Shown: positions 1 through 11,990 of the stretch, piece after piece | How positions within the stretch are numbered: the stretch's first letter is position 1 | Layout of the letters: each line of letters opens with the position of its first letter | Assembly (NCBI GenBank): GCA_016271365.2 | Contig: CM028129.1 | Coordinates: 1,009,807,501-1,009,871,500 of the forward strand | Source: Neoceratodus forsteri | Taxonomy: Eukaryota > Chordata > Ceratodontiformes > Ceratodontidae | DNA length: 64,000 nucleotides | Direction of reading: 5' to 3' | Position numbers and translations under genes: made by a program | Notes under the pieces: model-generated | What the model saw: the letters and a program-made list of their open reading frames with translations, nothing else | The model's database searches: none | What the model was told of the DNA's origin: nothing

Positions 1-1018
1 TTATTGATATTAAAATGTATCCCTCCAGTTTTTAGCCCATTGGGAAACTTGTCCAAATCCTTCTGTTATCAGATGAATTTCCTCCAATTTGCTACAGGGG
101 CCACCAATTTTACAATCATCAGCGTACTGTATAACCCTGCTGTCCAAGTTAGATGATAAGTAAACTATAAAAATCTGAAATACTAAAGGGGCTAATACGG
201 AGCCTTGTGAGACTCCGCTAAATACAGATCTTCAGTCAGAAATATAACCATCAATAATTACACATTCATGGTGAGACAGTGAATTTTTTATCCAAGACAC
301 ATATCTAGGAAGGACATTTAGGGCATCTAATTTTTTTAACAAAAGCCCAGCGAGGCACAGTCAAAAGCCTTTTTAAAATCCAAAAACACTGTGCCGTAAG
401 AGATCTTATTATCAAGGCTAAGAGTAACTGGTTCGTAGAAACAGAGTAAATTTGTAGCACGTGATCGGCCCTTTTAAAATCCACGCTGATTTCTGTCAAA
501 ATTACCAAGGTCAGACATTAACCTGTCTTTAATAATATCTTCCATAATTTTTCCCAACACTGGAGTAAGGCTTGTGGGCCTGTAGTTGTCCATATCCCCC
601 TTATCTCCCTTTTTAAACAGAGGCATCACATTAGCCCTTTTCCAGTCATTGGGTATATCTGCCCATTCTTCATACTACTGTCGAAGATAAGTTTAAGGGG
701 AAAAGCAAGATATTTTTTAATGATTTTAATCATGTTACCTGTTATTCCATCAAGGCAAGGCAAGGTGAGGAACCAGATTTAAATTGTTAAATTTAGTATT
801 AATTTCATCAACACTGAAAGTAATATCTAGCGTGGGTGAGATATCTACAGACCCGGCATAGAATTATTTTAATAAAGTCCTTGCAGAAATGTTCATTCAG
901 CATGTTTGCCATATCCTTGGGGAGTTGAACAATTTCTTTGTCTATGGTAAGTGTGCTTGACCCTATATCTAGGCTTTTTCAAAGAATGTATGTAATTATA
1001 GAAAACCTTACTGTTCCC
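1..1018 (-). mobile_element. LINE-0: 5'-truncated non-LTR retrotransposon (RT fragment)
   Basis: Read on the minus strand this is the reverse transcriptase of a Jockey/CR1-L2-group LINE. Visible in order are a VLGKIMEDII block, a FLDFKKAFD block near 355-380, a GVSQGS block near 200-225, and the catalytic YADD at 115-126. Stops and frameshifts interrupt it, so it is dead. The 5' end stops at about 1018, where DIRS gag coding sequence begins on the other strand, so it is a 5'-truncated insertion into DIRS-B. The 3' end lies left of the window. The exact clade is uncertain. Confidence 0.8.
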
Positions 1019-1576
1019 TTTAGAAGTTTGGGAAGCAAGTGCCTCCCTGAGGAAGAGGATGAAGAGGAAGACATTGCTGTGAATTCTCTAGTTCACTGTC
1101 TCCTCCAGGAGTGAGGAGTCTGTTAAGCATACTCCCACGTCCTCTCCAGAGGACCCCTCCTTTTTCAACATTATGAAGCAGCTCGCCTCCACCATAGGTT
1201 TTCAAATTGAAGAGGGGGATGAAAGTAGGAGGAAACTGGTGGATTTCCTGGAAGTCACAGAGCCTCCACCTAAGGTACTTCCTCCTCTGCTGACAGCTCT
1301 GAGTGCTGCTGCCACTTACAGTGATGGCCAGGCGCAGGCCCGGCATGGTACTAGCCACATGCCCAGGAAGGCTGACAAGCCCTATCGGGCATCTTAGGGG
1401 TTGCCCTTCTATGCAGCCAAGCCTGAGACCAACACACTGATTATTAAGGCTGCTCATGACAGAACTAAGGCCCCTAAGCACCTTAGTTCCTTGCCTCCTG
1501 ACCATGAGTCAAGGAGATTGGACCTCTGGGGCAAGAGGACTTTTGCCTCTGCCACCCTCATCTTTCGGATTGGGAG
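1019..1576 (+). pseudogene. DIRS-B gag, central part
   Basis: An acidic stretch (EEEDEEED) is followed by a block ending in FLEVTEPPPKVLPPL (1173-1300) and then by a block containing IIKAAHDR (about 1440-1500). DIRS-C encodes the same blocks in the same order at 9380-9660 and 15410-15560, which identifies this as DIRS gag. Several frames are needed to read it, and stops are present. The frame ends at residues R-I next to 1576, where DIRS-A begins, and resumes with YLTHIIKYQ after 7170. Confidence 0.8.
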
Positions 1577-1790
1577 ATCTTACTTCGAGAGGGCTCTTGC
1601 AGTAGGTAATTACATATAGGACTGATGCCAGCAGGCATCAGGACCCAACCGAAATATTTCTAGCTAGCAGTCTCTGGCGGGGGACCGCGCCTACATCAGG
1701 TGACTGACATCAAGCGATGTCAAAGTAAAGGGGCAGTCCCCCATGCCCGCCTTCCAGTTCTTTCCCGCCGTTAGCTCGTGTCAGCGCCTC
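1577..1790 (+). repeat. DIRS-A left terminal inverted repeat
   Basis: This sequence, starting ATCTTACTTCGAGAGGG, is the diverged reverse complement of 7000-7169. Shared blocks include GCTCTTGCAGTAGGTAATTA, CTAGCTAGCAGTCTCTGGC and CAGGTGACTGACATCAAG. The right copy has about 30 extra terminal bases that the left one lacks, the asymmetry typical of DIRS ends. The stretch to about 1885 is untranslated leader. Confidence 0.85.
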
Positions 1791-1886
1791 GTGGTAAAGT
1801 TCAACGCTAGTCAGCTCTGTCGTCGGTAGTTTTTACCGTCTCTTTACTCGATTCATTCGACAAATTTGTTTGATTTTCGGTGGTGT

Positions 1887-2480
1887 ATGTCATCCCCTAC
1901 ACCCTCCGAGCACAAGAACAAGTGCGACTTGTGTGGTGCCCAACTCCCACACAAGGACAGCCATTCCCCAGTGCCTCTTCTGTCTGGGCCTGGATCATCA
2001 GGTGGAGAAGCGCCAGCACTGCCTCAAATTCAGCACCGCCACCCGCAGTCGGCACATTCTTCATGCCATGTACGATGCAGTGGACGCTACTGGTAGAAGC
2101 TTGGCTTTCGCCATGGGTTTACGGTAACATGCCTGACTCCATGTGTCAGAGTTGGTCCTGGAAGTGCAGTCTGCTATCCAGAACGCGCCCTTCGGGGTTC
2201 GATACTGCTGTTGGTGGTGATGTCAAGGAAATTATCAATCTGCAGGAGAAGGGAACTGCACTGAAGTCTGTGGACTCCATGTACAAACCCCCTCAGGTGC
2301 AGCATCGTCCCTTTCGCAGACGGAATCAGCAAAAAGCAAAACCTCAGGGGAAGCAGGCCAGTAAACGCCGGGCCCCTCTGACTGTCAAGCCCCCCCCCGC
2401 CCAAACAAGCAGCAGGGGCTTCAGCCGCAACGCTGCCTCACACCACCTGACTCCTTTCCTCTCCCACAGCCTCTGGGGTC
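1887..2480 (+). pseudogene. DIRS-A gag, internally deleted
   Basis: The ATG at 1887 opens a cysteine/histidine-rich N-terminus (CDLCGAQLPHKD, then after a frameshift CLFCLGLDH and C-L-K-F). A similar CxxC...CLGxDH pattern occurs in DIRS-C (about 8575) and DIRS-D (about 58700), so it may be a conserved zinc-binding region of this gag. The frame then jumps directly to the C-terminal part (VGGDVKEIINLQEKGTALKS, then a basic QQKAKPQGKQ tail), so the middle of gag is missing. Frameshifts remain. This is an internal deletion derivative. Confidence 0.7.
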
Positions 2481-2489
2481 TCCAGAGGA

Positions 2490-4365
2490 ACCGGTAGGAG
2501 GAGATTCTCCCTCCATCTTCGGGTTGGAGAGGCTAACTCAGACACCTGGGTGCTCCAGCTGATCGCAGAAGGACACTCAATAGAGTTTCTTCAGAAACCT
2601 CCTCAAGCCCCACCAAGGTGCGTTGTACTCTCAGGAGCATCTTCTCCTGGTTTGGGAAGAAATCTCCGCACTTCTTTTGAAGGGGCAATAGAACCCGTCC
2701 CCCATCCTCTTCAGGGTATGGGGTACTATTCTCATTTCTTCCTGGTCCTGAAGAAGTCAGGAGACACAAGGCCGATTCTCTACCTCAACTCCCTGAACTT
2801 GTTCGTAGAGTACAAGAGGTTCAGGATACTCTCTCTGCAGAGTCTCCTGCCCCTTCTTTGGCCAGGACAGTGGCTGTGCACTCTGGATATGCAGGATGCT
2901 TACCTGCATATCCCTGTCCACCCGTCCCACCGCAAATACCTGCATTTTGTGTTCCGGGGGACCACTACCAGTTCAAGGCCCTCCCATTTGGTCTTTCCTC
3001 GGTGCCCTGAGTGTTCACCAGATGCCTTTTGGTGGTAACTGCCTACCTGCGTACCCGGGGGTGCAGGTTTTCCCGTACCTGGACAGTTGGCTCTTGGCGG
3101 CCCCATCCAGGGAGGAACTCTTGCATTCCCTTTCCCTTACCCGGCAGGTTTTCACCTACCTGGGTATTACCATCAGCCACTCCAAGTCCCACTTATTCCC
3201 ATCCCAGAGGCTTCAGTTTATTGGGGCAATCCTGGACACGACCTCGGGCATGGCCTTTCTGCCATTGGACAGGGCGGCCACACTCCAGGCCCAGGTCAGC
3301 CTGTTGTCCAGCCACAGACGGGTCAGTGCCAGGTCAGTCCTTCACCTCCTCGGGCTCATGGCAGCTGTGCTTCCGACAGTCCCTCACGCTCGGCTCTGCA
3401 TGAGAATTTTTCAGTGGACGCTTCGGTCTCAGTGGGTCAATTGGTGGACGACCTAGATCAACTCGTTCTGGTCTCCACTCCTATAGCTCGGGAGTTGCAG
3501 GGGTGGATGGTTCAGGAGAACTTTTGCGGGGAGTTCCTTCTGTCTCTCCCCTCTGAGGCGCTGACTACAGATGCCTCGGGGAGGTTGGGAGCCATCTCGG
3601 GCCTCACAGGACACAGGGCTCCTGGTCTAAGCTCGTTGAGCTTTGGGCAGTGCTGTGCGCTCTTTAGGGTCTGCATCTGCATCTGCTTCCAGTCACTTGG
3701 CTGTACAGATGGACAATATGTGTGTGGTCTGGTACATCAACAAACAGGGAGGAACTCATTCCTACCCTCTTTGCAGGGAAGCGATCCGAGTTTGGGATTG
3801 GGCAGTGCAGCATAGCCTTCACCTCATGACCATTCACATCCCGGGGGTCGAGACCACCTTGGCAGACAGACTCAGTCGGTCGTCTGCTCAAGCTCACGAG
3901 TGGGAACTGGATCAGGGGGTTGCAGACAATATCTTCCTACATTGGGAAACACCACAGGTAGACCTGTTCGCATCCCCTCAAAACGCAAAACTTCCAGACT
4001 TCTGCTCACTTGTTCCAGGGCACGGCATTTTTTTTGAGAGACGCTCTGTCTCTAGACTGGAAGGGCAGATTCGTCTATGCTTTCCTCCTGATCCCATTGA
4101 TTCCGAGAGTCTTACAGAAACTCAGATCAGAAGGAGCTCGAATGATTCTGATCGCTCCTTTCTGGCCCAGGCAACTTTGGTTCTCTCTTCTGCAACAGTA
4201 CTCGGAGGAACTTCCTCTTCCTCTTCCTCTGTCGCAACTTTTGCTGACCCAGGATCAGGGGACCTTGGTCCATTCAGGCCTCAAGTCCCTTCAGTTGCGC
4301 ATGGCTCCTGCAGGCGTAGCTCAAGCCGATTCGGGTCCCCACCGGTAGCTGATATTCTGGTGGGC
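2490..4365 (+). pseudogene. DIRS-A reverse transcriptase / RNase H
   Basis: In order: YSHFFLVLKKSGDTRPIL (about 2730), LDMQDAYLHIPVHPS (about 2885), the RT active-site region FPYLDSWLL (3070-3093), LQFIGAILDT (about 3215), RNase H-like VVWYINKQGGTHSYPLC (about 3725) and VDLFASPQNAKLPDFCS (about 3957). The active-site box at 3076-3087 reads Y-L-D-S, where DIRS-B and DIRS-D have Y-L-D-D, so a metal-binding Asp is lost. At least three frames are needed. It lies between gag and YR, the usual DIRS order. Confidence 0.85.
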
Positions 4366-6674
4366 TAGAAACCCTCGACCAGGTCTACTTATGCCATGGA
4401 ATGGAAATGGTTCACTGTTTGGGCCGCCTCCAAAGATTTCGAGCCCTTCTCATGCTCTGTTGGGCGGCTTCTGGACTACCTGCGACACCTCTTCGATCTG
4501 GGTCTCAGCCACTCCTCCTCCTTAAAGATTCACATGGTGGCCATCTCGGCCTACCATGTCCCCTTTGCAGACAGGACGTTTGCTCAACTAGAGGTCTCTA
4601 AGACCTTTCTTCAATCTCAATCTCAATCTTTATTTATTTGTTTAAGGCGCCTTTCTAAAACCAAGGCGCCTGTACAACTCTAGATAAAACAATTTCAATA
4701 AAATACAATACTAAACAAACAATTACAAGTACAACAAACACCAATTTAAAATCATTGTATGCTTTCTTAAAAGGTGAGTCTTCAAAGATTCTTTAAAACT
4801 ATGGACAGTAGGGCTTTCCTGCACCTGAGGAGAGAGAATTCCACAGGGTTGGAGCCATAAAACTAAAGATCCAGCTCCTGAGGTTTTAAATGAACCCTGG
4901 GGTCTCTAGCAATCCTAAATCAGTGGATCGGAGGCGGGGACACAATAGGGATGAATGAGATCTTTCAGGTAAACCGGTCCCTGATCATGTAGGGCCTTAT
5001 GAGGTCAGCAAACCGACCTTAAGGTGATTAGCCAGTGAAGCTTTGGCAACCAGTGCGAACAACGGGTACTGGCGTTATATAACTAGCCCTGGAAGAGCCA
5101 GTCAACAGCCTAACTGCCGCATTCTGCACTAGCTGCAGGCAGCGAATCTCAACCCCAGGAAGCCCTAGGTAGGCGGTTGCAATATTCAAGGCAGGAGAGT
5201 AGCGGCGTGAACCAAAGTTGGCAGATCGCCGGGGAACCAGGTGTTTCACCCGGCCGATGTTCCTCAGATGGTAAAGAGGTTTTGACAACCGCTGACACCT
5301 GGAATTTAAATGTCAAGTCGGTGTCAAATACAACGCCTAGATTCTGCACCCGGTCTGAGGTATTTAGCGGAGTATCCCGAGCCATAAACCGAGGTGATCC
5401 AACCAATAAACCTGCCTCGCGATCCTGGCCCACAACCAACACCTCAGTTTTAACAGGATTCAACCTCAGCCAACTCACATTCATCCAGTCCTGGATTTCA
5501 GCAAGACAGTTATTAAAAACCGACAAGGCAGTATCATGACCGGGCGCAAAGGACATGTATAGCTGAGTATCATCTGCATAGCATTGAAAACTCAGACCAT
5601 ACTGCCTAATAATCGCTCCTAAAGGCAACATATATACTGCAAACAACATGGGTGCCAAAATGGAACCCTGCGGTACCCCACAGGATAGGGAGACTGATGC
5701 TGAGGAAAAAATCCAGACACCACTCTCCCGTCCTACCTCAGATTAAGATCGAAACCAACTGAGGACTGTACCAGACAGTCCACAGATAGAACCGCAGGCG
5801 TTCAGTAGCACACCATGGTCTACAGTATCAAATGCTGCAGAGAGATCAAGAAGGACCAGAATGGAACATGATCTTCGATCTCTCGCTATTAGGAGGTCAT
5901 TGCACGAATCAACACTGTCTCAGTACTATGTCTTTTCGAATCCGGACTGGAGAGTAAGTAGAGATTGTTAGAGGGTCCTCCTTACGACCTATCCGGTTTC
6001 TGCCCTCCTTGGGGTCTGAAATTTATTCTGGAGAAGCTTACTCTGCCCCCTTTCGAGCTGGCAGCCTCAGCAGACCTAAAGTTCCTTTCTTGGAAGACTC
6101 TCTTCCTCATGGCCATTACTTCTGCTTGAAGAAGCACCAGGCACTGATGTGCAAAATCCCATATTTGATTTTTCACAAGGAACGTGTGGCTCTGCGTACC
6201 AACCCTAAGTTTCTTCTAATGTGGTAGCGGAATCTACGCTGAATCAGTCCATAGAGTTGCCTGCCTTCTTTTCGCAGCGCTCTAATCATGGAGATTACCT
6301 CCTGCATACTTTGGATGTTCACCGAATTCTGAGATACTACACCAACAGACGAAGGATCTCGAAAAGACTGATCAACTGTTCATGTCTTTTGAGGCAATGC
6401 TGTTTCTAAGCAATGCCTATCGAAATGGTTGGCTCATTGTATGACTTTCTGTTATGACAAGTACAACAAGACCCTGCCAGGTCAAGTCAGAGGCCACTCC
6501 ACCAGAGGGGTCGCTGCCTCTGCGGCTTGTTTCAAGAATGTGTCAACGGCTGACATTTGCGCAGCCGCCACTTGGACTTCTGTCCATACCTTTACGAAAC
6601 ATTACAGTTTGGACATTGCCTCTCGCCGTAGAGGAGGCTTCGGGTTGGCTGTTGTGCAAGACCTCCTTTCCTAA
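4270..6674 (+). pseudogene. DIRS-A tyrosine recombinase, split by an L2 LINE
   Basis: The N-terminal half (about 4270-4602) has STYAMEWKWFTVWAAS and a core-binding-like helix region. The C-terminal half (5967-6674) has FLMAITSA followed by a stop at 6127-6129 where DIRS-D has an Arg, then GHSTRG (about 6491, the HxxR motif) and HTFTKHYSLD (about 6588, catalytic Tyr). The enzyme would join a circular DNA intermediate to the chromosome. The L2 insertion, the stop and frameshifts make it dead. The final stop is at 6672-6674. Confidence 0.85.
4603..5966 (-). mobile_element. LINE-2: 5'-truncated L2-clade LINE inside DIRS-A
   Basis: On the minus strand the RT C-terminal half reads APMLFAVYMLPLGAI, then FQCYADDTQLYMSF with YADD at 5569-5580, then LRLNPVKTEVLVVG, then the L2-typical LQLVQNAAVRLLTGSSR near 5115. 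This word set is characteristic of fish and amphibian L2 elements. The 3' end is at the left with a repeated ATTGAG tail (4603-4640). The DIRS YR frame breaks at SKTFL and resumes near 5967. Minor frameshifts are present. Confidence 0.88.
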
Positions 6675-6756
6675 GGCCTTTACAGCCTGAGGGTCTACTT
6701 CTGAGTAGCTTTCCTCCTCCCGTTGCTTCTCCTTATTCCAGACTGCTTGGGACTTA

Positions 6757-6880
6757 GTCCTATATATAATTACTTACTGCAAGAGCCCTTTCGAAGTAAG
6801 ATAGTACAGTTACGTAAGAACTTACCTTAATAGTAGATCTTAGAGAGAGGCTCTTGCAGTAGGTAATACCTTCCGCCCTC
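6757..6880. repeat. DIRS-A internal complementary region
   Basis: The first half (TAATTACTTACTGCAAGAGC onward) is the reverse complement of the element's left end at 1577-1620. The second half, containing CAGTTACGTAAGAACTTACC and GGCTCTTGCAGTAGGTAAT, is the reverse complement of the right end at 7085-7169. The two fuse at about 6795. The region is therefore a copy of the circle junction, the template DIRS elements use to complete their ends. The rest of 6675-7000 is non-coding. Confidence 0.85.
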
Positions 6881-6999
6881 CATCCTCTAAGGTTTTCAGC
6901 TCCTTTTCCAGGATGGGAAATATCAGCTTCTCTCGTCTCGTCTTTTGGCCTTTGGCGGGAAAGAACTGGAGCGGGCGTGGGAGCCACCCTTTATATTGG

Positions 7000-7169
7000 C
7001 GTGCTTGATGTCTGTCACCTGACATGGGGGCAGTCCCTGCCAGAGACTGCTAGCTAGAAATTTTTCCGTAGGTGTGACGCCTGCCAGCATCAGTCCTATA
7101 TGTAATTACCTACTGCAAGAGCCTCTCTGGAAGATCTACTGTTGTGGTAAGTTCTTATGTAACTGTACT
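7000..7169 (-). repeat. DIRS-A right terminal inverted repeat
   Basis: Inverted copy of 1577-1790, ending in GGTAAGTTCTTATGTAACTG just before 7169. The gag frame of DIRS-B resumes at once as YLTHIIKYQ. Confidence 0.85.
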
Positions 7170-8200
7170 TTATTTGACCCATATTATTAAGTATCAGAAT
7201 ATGGAGGAAGGCAAGGTAGTCTAAGCCCCGGTGGGTTCCCAGAAACAGGTGCTCCAAGGCTTGGAAGATGTCAGTAAGCATCTCCTCAGAGCCACCTATG
7301 TTATGGCTGATATTGCAGCCGGGCAGCTGCCTCTGGCATTTGCCTCAGGAGGCACTCCTGGCTTAGGGTCTCTGGCTTTGCAAATGATGGCTAACAAGAG
7401 GTGTTGAATGCCCCTTTGTGGAGTGCATAAACATTTTGAATCAGACATGCGTGAATATTATCAATGAGTTGCAGGCCTCTGGCGAGAGCCATTTGGTCTG
7501 TCCACTCCTATATCATACCCAGCCAAGGAGCAAGCTAAGGTCCTACTTTCATAGGTCTTTCATAAATCTGGTCCTGGAGCCAAACATCAAGTTGAGCATG
7601 AGCCAGCTCTGCCTCTTACCCCCTCTTCCACCTCTGTTCTCTCTGCCAATCAGTCTAGAGGAAGAGGTGCAGCCACTGGTTCAGCCTCTGTCTGACTCCT
7701 TTGATAGATCCCCCTCCACCTTCCTCAAGCCAGCAGGCGGTGGTCAGAGGTTGGTTCTCCCGCCATCTGTCTCAGTGGAGAACCATCACAACAGATGCTT
7801 GGATCCTGCAGATAATCAAGCAGGGCCATGCTGTAGAGCTTCTAGAGCAGCCTCCAGATTTTCACCCAGTCCCCATGTGTTACCCTCCAGATCACACAGA
7901 GGTGCTAAGGGAGGCGGTCCTCATCCTGCTGTGCAAATAGGCAATAGAACCAGTGTCCAGGTGGCAAAGGAACAAGGGGTTCTACTCCAGGTTCTTCCTG
8001 GTTCCCAAAAGAACAGGGGACTTGAGGCCCATTCTAGGCTTCAAGGAGCTGAACCTTTTTATCCAGTACAAAAAGTTCCACATGGTCACTTTGCACAGCC
8101 TCCTCCTTCTGCTGAAGCAGGGCGACTGGCTATGCTCCCTTGATATGTAAGACGCCTACCTGCATATCATGGTTTGCCCCTGCACAGGTGGTACCTGTGG
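7170..8200 (+). pseudogene. DIRS-B gag C-terminus and start of reverse transcriptase
   Basis: The frame opens with YLTHIIKYQ, continues through QKQVLQGLEDVSKHLLRA and MADIAAGQLPLAFAS, and then reaches the polyprotein N-terminus (WRTITTDAWILQIIKQGHAV at about 7780). The RT begins with FYSRFFLVPKRTGDLRPILG (about 7980) and QGDWLCSLDM followed by a stop in place of the Gln seen in other copies. The reading ends at Y-L-W (8200), where DIRS-C is inserted, and resumes as FLFHGDHNQF at 19552. Confidence 0.85.
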
Positions 8201-8400
8201 ATCTTCATCAGGAGTATCTCAGTCATCGGGTCACACCGTAGGAACTTCACCATCGGTGAAGCAGGATCCACATGGAAGATTTTCCAGCAGTACAACTGGG
8301 GCTGCCCACGCTGATGTCAACTGCTGATGTCATCAACCCTATAAAGGCGTGAGCGGCCCTTCTCCCTCCTCTGTTCTTTCCCGCCGTCGACTCCTTTCAT
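8201..8400 (+). repeat. DIRS-C left terminal inverted repeat and leader
   Basis: Starts ATCTTCATCAGGAGTATCTC. The blocks CACCGTAGGAACTTCACC and GAAGCAGGATCCACATGGAA recur inverted at 19455-19500. Sequence from 8400 to about 8560 is untranslated leader with no recognised feature. Confidence 0.75.
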
Positions 8401-8559
8401 ATGGGTCTCCATGGAAGATCTGTTGCAGTTTGTGCCATTTTTGCCTACGTTTTTTTCTTTAGCTTTTAGAATCTCTTTTTAATAAAAGGATTCTTTTACC
8501 TTGTTTATATCGAGAGTCTCGCCTTCCATCTCTCTCTTGTTTTAGTCGCTGCCACTGCA

Positions 8560-9671
8560 GAAAGAATATTGCTTCTTCAGGCGACCACACTCTCTGCATC
8601 TGCTATCTTGGGCCTGACCACGATGTCTCTGCCTATGAGCTCTGCAAAAAATTCAGCCTTACAACCCTAAGGTGTCGGTAAAAGGCTTTTCAGAAATTCC
8701 TTATGGAACAACAGGTAGCCAGTTCTAGGCAGGGGTCCTCCTTCCCAGTCGCCGGTGGGTTTGTCGAGCTGCCAGGTCTTGGAAGACTTGAGACATGTCC
8801 TTGGGGGAAAAATCATAAAAAAGACTGTGACTGGGACCACGCTCCCCAGAGGCGCTCTTATTCCCCGATGATTTCTTCCTTCTCTTTCAGGGATACTCCG
8901 TCGGCTGCTGCAGAACCGACGTCCTCTGCTGTTCAGGCTTCTGCTCCTACTAGGCCCATACTGACAGCTGCTCCTCCCACTTCTCAGGGAGGCCGGCTGT
9001 CGACATTCAGGTCATCAGCCCCTTGGTAGTTGACCCCAGCCCCTCTGTCCTGGCCTGATGCCTCCCAGGCCCTCAGATGCCAGAGCCATCAGGCTCTTGA
9101 GACCCAACGGATGCTTCATGCTCTGTCCCAATGACCCATTGGCCTTTGATGCAGCCTTCACCTGCCATCGATCGTAATACCATTTTAACAACTCTGACAA
9201 CGGTGCTTGTGCACCAGCTAGGTACGCATAGACTGGTATCAGCAGTGCAGTCAGGCGCTCCGCTGTCAACGCCAGTTTGGCCTTATCGGGCTGCACCCTT
9301 TAGGGAGCTGTTGGTCCCTCATTCATTGGATCCTGGGTTAGAGAGGGTCAAAGTTGAAGAGGAATACCATTCTGATGTTATCCTCCCTGAGGAAGAGGAG
9401 GGGGAGGAAGCTCTTTTCTCAGACAGGTCTACAGCATCTTCAGTGAGCAAGGACTCTGTGAAGCACACTCCCAGGTCCCCATTGGAAGACCCCACCTTCT
9501 TCAGCTTCATGAAGCAACTATCTTCTGCCATGAGCTTCCATACCGAGGAGGAGGATGCCATCAAAAGGGACCTGGTCTACTTTTTGGAGATCTCGGAATC
9601 TCTTCCAAAGGTCATTCCTCCCATTTTGCCAGCTTTGAGGAATTCCACTGCTGCAGCATGGCACTGCTCCA
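8560..9671 (+). pseudogene. DIRS-C gag, 5' part
   Basis: A CxxC/CLGPDHD-like N-terminus (about 8580-8640) is followed by a Ser/Pro/Ala-rich linker and, from 9131, a 189-codon open segment with an acidic block (LPEEEEGEEALFSD) and FFSFMKQLSSAMSF, the same blocks as DIRS-B at 1020-1300. Stops separate the segments. The frame is cut at about 9671 by the A/T-rich tail of LINE-1 and continues at 15346. Confidence 0.75.
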
Positions 9672-9765
9672 ACATTTATTTATTTATTTGCTTTTGGTAA
9701 CCGGGTGAATACACTAGGCATAAGGATGCCTATTTTCAGGCACGACCCCGGGAGGATACAAGTTG
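9672..9765 (-). repeat. LINE-1 3' tail shared with SINEs in this window
   Basis: On the minus strand the last bases contain TCGTGCCTGAAAATAGGCA, then CACCCGGTTACCAAAAG and an AAAT repeat. Nearly the same sequence ends the SINE at 12532-12960, and diverged versions occur at 43465-43550 and 55690-55910. This tail is probably what the LINE's reverse transcriptase recognises. The remaining 3' UTR up to about 10800 shows no other feature. Confidence 0.8.
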
Positions 9766-10839
9766 AATATAATTAACAACAACAGTGTGACACAGCACTT
9801 AACATAGGTGAATACAAAGTGAAGGAGTCAGAAATACAATCAACTTAGTGAATCAGTGAAGTACATAGTTGGAACAGGTCAAAATATAAACAATACACTG
9901 GGATATTCAGAGCAACGAAAGTGCAAGAAATACAGGGATGTAAGTACTGCATACTGTAAGTGCTGTTGTTAGGATTATGCACCTAGAAAGAGTAGAGAGG
10001 AAGAGGGATATATAGGGGCAGAGGGTGAGAGGTACAAATGGGGAGGATGGAAACAGGAGGAGGAAGGGTAGAAAGTGGAGTGTAGTATAGTGAGGATAAG
10101 AGCTGGGGAGATAAAGAACTTAAAGGCGGCTGGGCGCAAGGCAGGATTTGATGCTTGTAAATATTCACAGTGGAGTTCTTGAAACCAACATGGGTAGGTG
10201 CTAAGCGTATGGCTTGAGGATAGAATTCCAATACTTGGGGGCAGCGTGAAAGCTCGTGCACCACTTAGCAGTTTACGTCGAGATATAGAGGAGCCTCGGT
10301 CATTCGATCGGAGCCTCATGAGGGGTTTGAGAGTGTAACAAGGAGGCGAGGGATTGGGGGAGGCCTGTTCTTGTTATACCATCAGTGAGAGAGCCGTGAG
10401 GACTGGACTGGAGTCGGTGAGCAGCAGGGCTAGAGCCATTTTAGGTGCGACATAGAGCTGACAGTGGTGTTTATACCTTGGTGAGGCAGGTGTGGCGGCA
10501 AATGTTGTAATAGGTAGTGTCCCACTTATGGGAGAGAGGTCTTAGTGGTGCCTAGGTAGATAGCCAAGCAATAGGCCAGGGGCCGGAGCAGGAGGCCTTG
10601 TGCCAAAGCAAGCTTAGCTGATGTGATGAGGGCATAACGTGCGGTATGCCCCCAATTTTCGCAGATTGACAGATTTGCAGGTAGCGGTAATATGAAAGAC
10701 AAATTCCAGGGATTCATTCGAGAAAACGCCCAGATATTTGAAGATACTGGTGTTAGCTACCAAAATATCAGCACAGGATATTAGGAGGGAGTTGCTATTC
10801 CTTTTAGTCTAACAGGAGAGCCAAAAGAGCATTGAATCG

Positions 10840-11990
10840 TTTTGTTTATATTAGTACAAGGTTATTCTCAGTGAGCCAGGTTTGAATACTTCCGAAGTCA
10901 GAGGATAGGGAGTTGTCTGAGACATCTCTCGGACTATGGTAGATGACAAGGTCATCTGCATAAAGCAGGGAAGAGCAGGTAGATGCTTGTGATGGAAGGT
11001 CATTAATGAAAATAGTGAAGAGCAAAGGGCCTAGTATGGATCCCTGAGGAACACCTATATGTATGGATGTAAGATCAGACATGGCTGAGTTGAAAACTAC
11101 GGCCTGCTTTCTATTAGTAAGATAACAGCTGAACCAGGCCACCGCCTCAGCAGAGAAACCAAGGAGCTGAGTTTTGTAAGGAGAATGGAATGGTTAACCA
11201 GGTCAAATGCCTTGGTTAGATCAATAAAGATAGCGCCTGTCAAGAAACCTGAATCCGTGGCAGCATAGATGTCATTTGTTAGTTTGGAGGGCAGTAGAGT
11301 ACTATGGCCTTTCTTGGAAGCCATGCTGGGAATCAGAGAAGGTTATGTTTCAATAGGTATGCTATGGTCTGGAGTCGCCACTAGTTTTCCAGGATTTTAC
11401 TTAGCACAGTTAGGATGGCTATGGGTCGATAGTTAGACATGTCCTTGGGATCACCTTTTTTAAGAATAGGGAGTAATTCTGGCTATCTTCCAGATATCAG
11501 GAACAGCACTGTGGCAGGCGACAGGTTAAAGATTTTGGTTAAGGGAGGCTATAAGTAGCGACTTTGAAGACAGGGCTCCAAGCCATCAGCACCAGTGCTG
11601 GTAGAGTCAGAGATGGCAAGTAACGACTTTAGGACTTCAGCTTTCGAGATGGACTGAAACCGGAAGGATGGGTGACAGAGCTGGGATTCAGTATCCACTG
11701 AGGGGACGGTAGGGTAGGCGGAGGAGAAAGAGGTAGAGTAGCTAGATAAGTCTGAGAAGTGGCTATTGAAGGAGTTGGCGATAGTCACTGGGTTATTGCA
11801 GTGCACACCATTTAGTAGCATGTCATTATTATTGGTCATATGGTTCGCTCCAAGGAGAGTTTTAATAGCAGACCAGAATTTCTTTGAGTCACCTGCAACT
11901 TTTGTTAATGAGCCTTTACAGAAGGAGCTTTTGGCTAAGCGAGTGTACCTTTTACAGGCATTTCTCCTGGCCCTATAGTCACTGCAATCT
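10840..11990 (-). pseudogene. LINE-1 reverse transcriptase domain
   Basis: In minus-strand order: a pre-RT block with SKKFWSAIKTLLG (about 11870), a TGAIFIDLTKAFDLVNHSI block (about 11235-11180), AWFSCYLTNRKQAVVF (about 11140-11090), GVPQGSILGPLLFTIFINDL (about 11060-11000) and LLYADDLVIYH with YADD at 10951-10962. The catalytic residues are present, but frameshifts near 11140, 11340 and 11550 break the frame. Confidence 0.88.

Larger units (their letters stand above)
1577..7169 (+). mobile_element. DIRS-A: DIRS retrotransposon inserted in DIRS-B gag
   Basis: Terminal inverted repeats (1577-1790 and about 7000-7169) flank gag, RT/RNase H and YR remnants, with an internal complementary region at 6757-6880. 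The flanking gag frame continues across it with no target duplication beyond a shared base or two, as expected for tyrosine-recombinase integration. An L2 LINE (4603-5966) interrupts its YR. Gag carries a large internal deletion, the RT motif reads YLDS, and frameshifts are common, so the copy is non-autonomous. Confidence 0.88.
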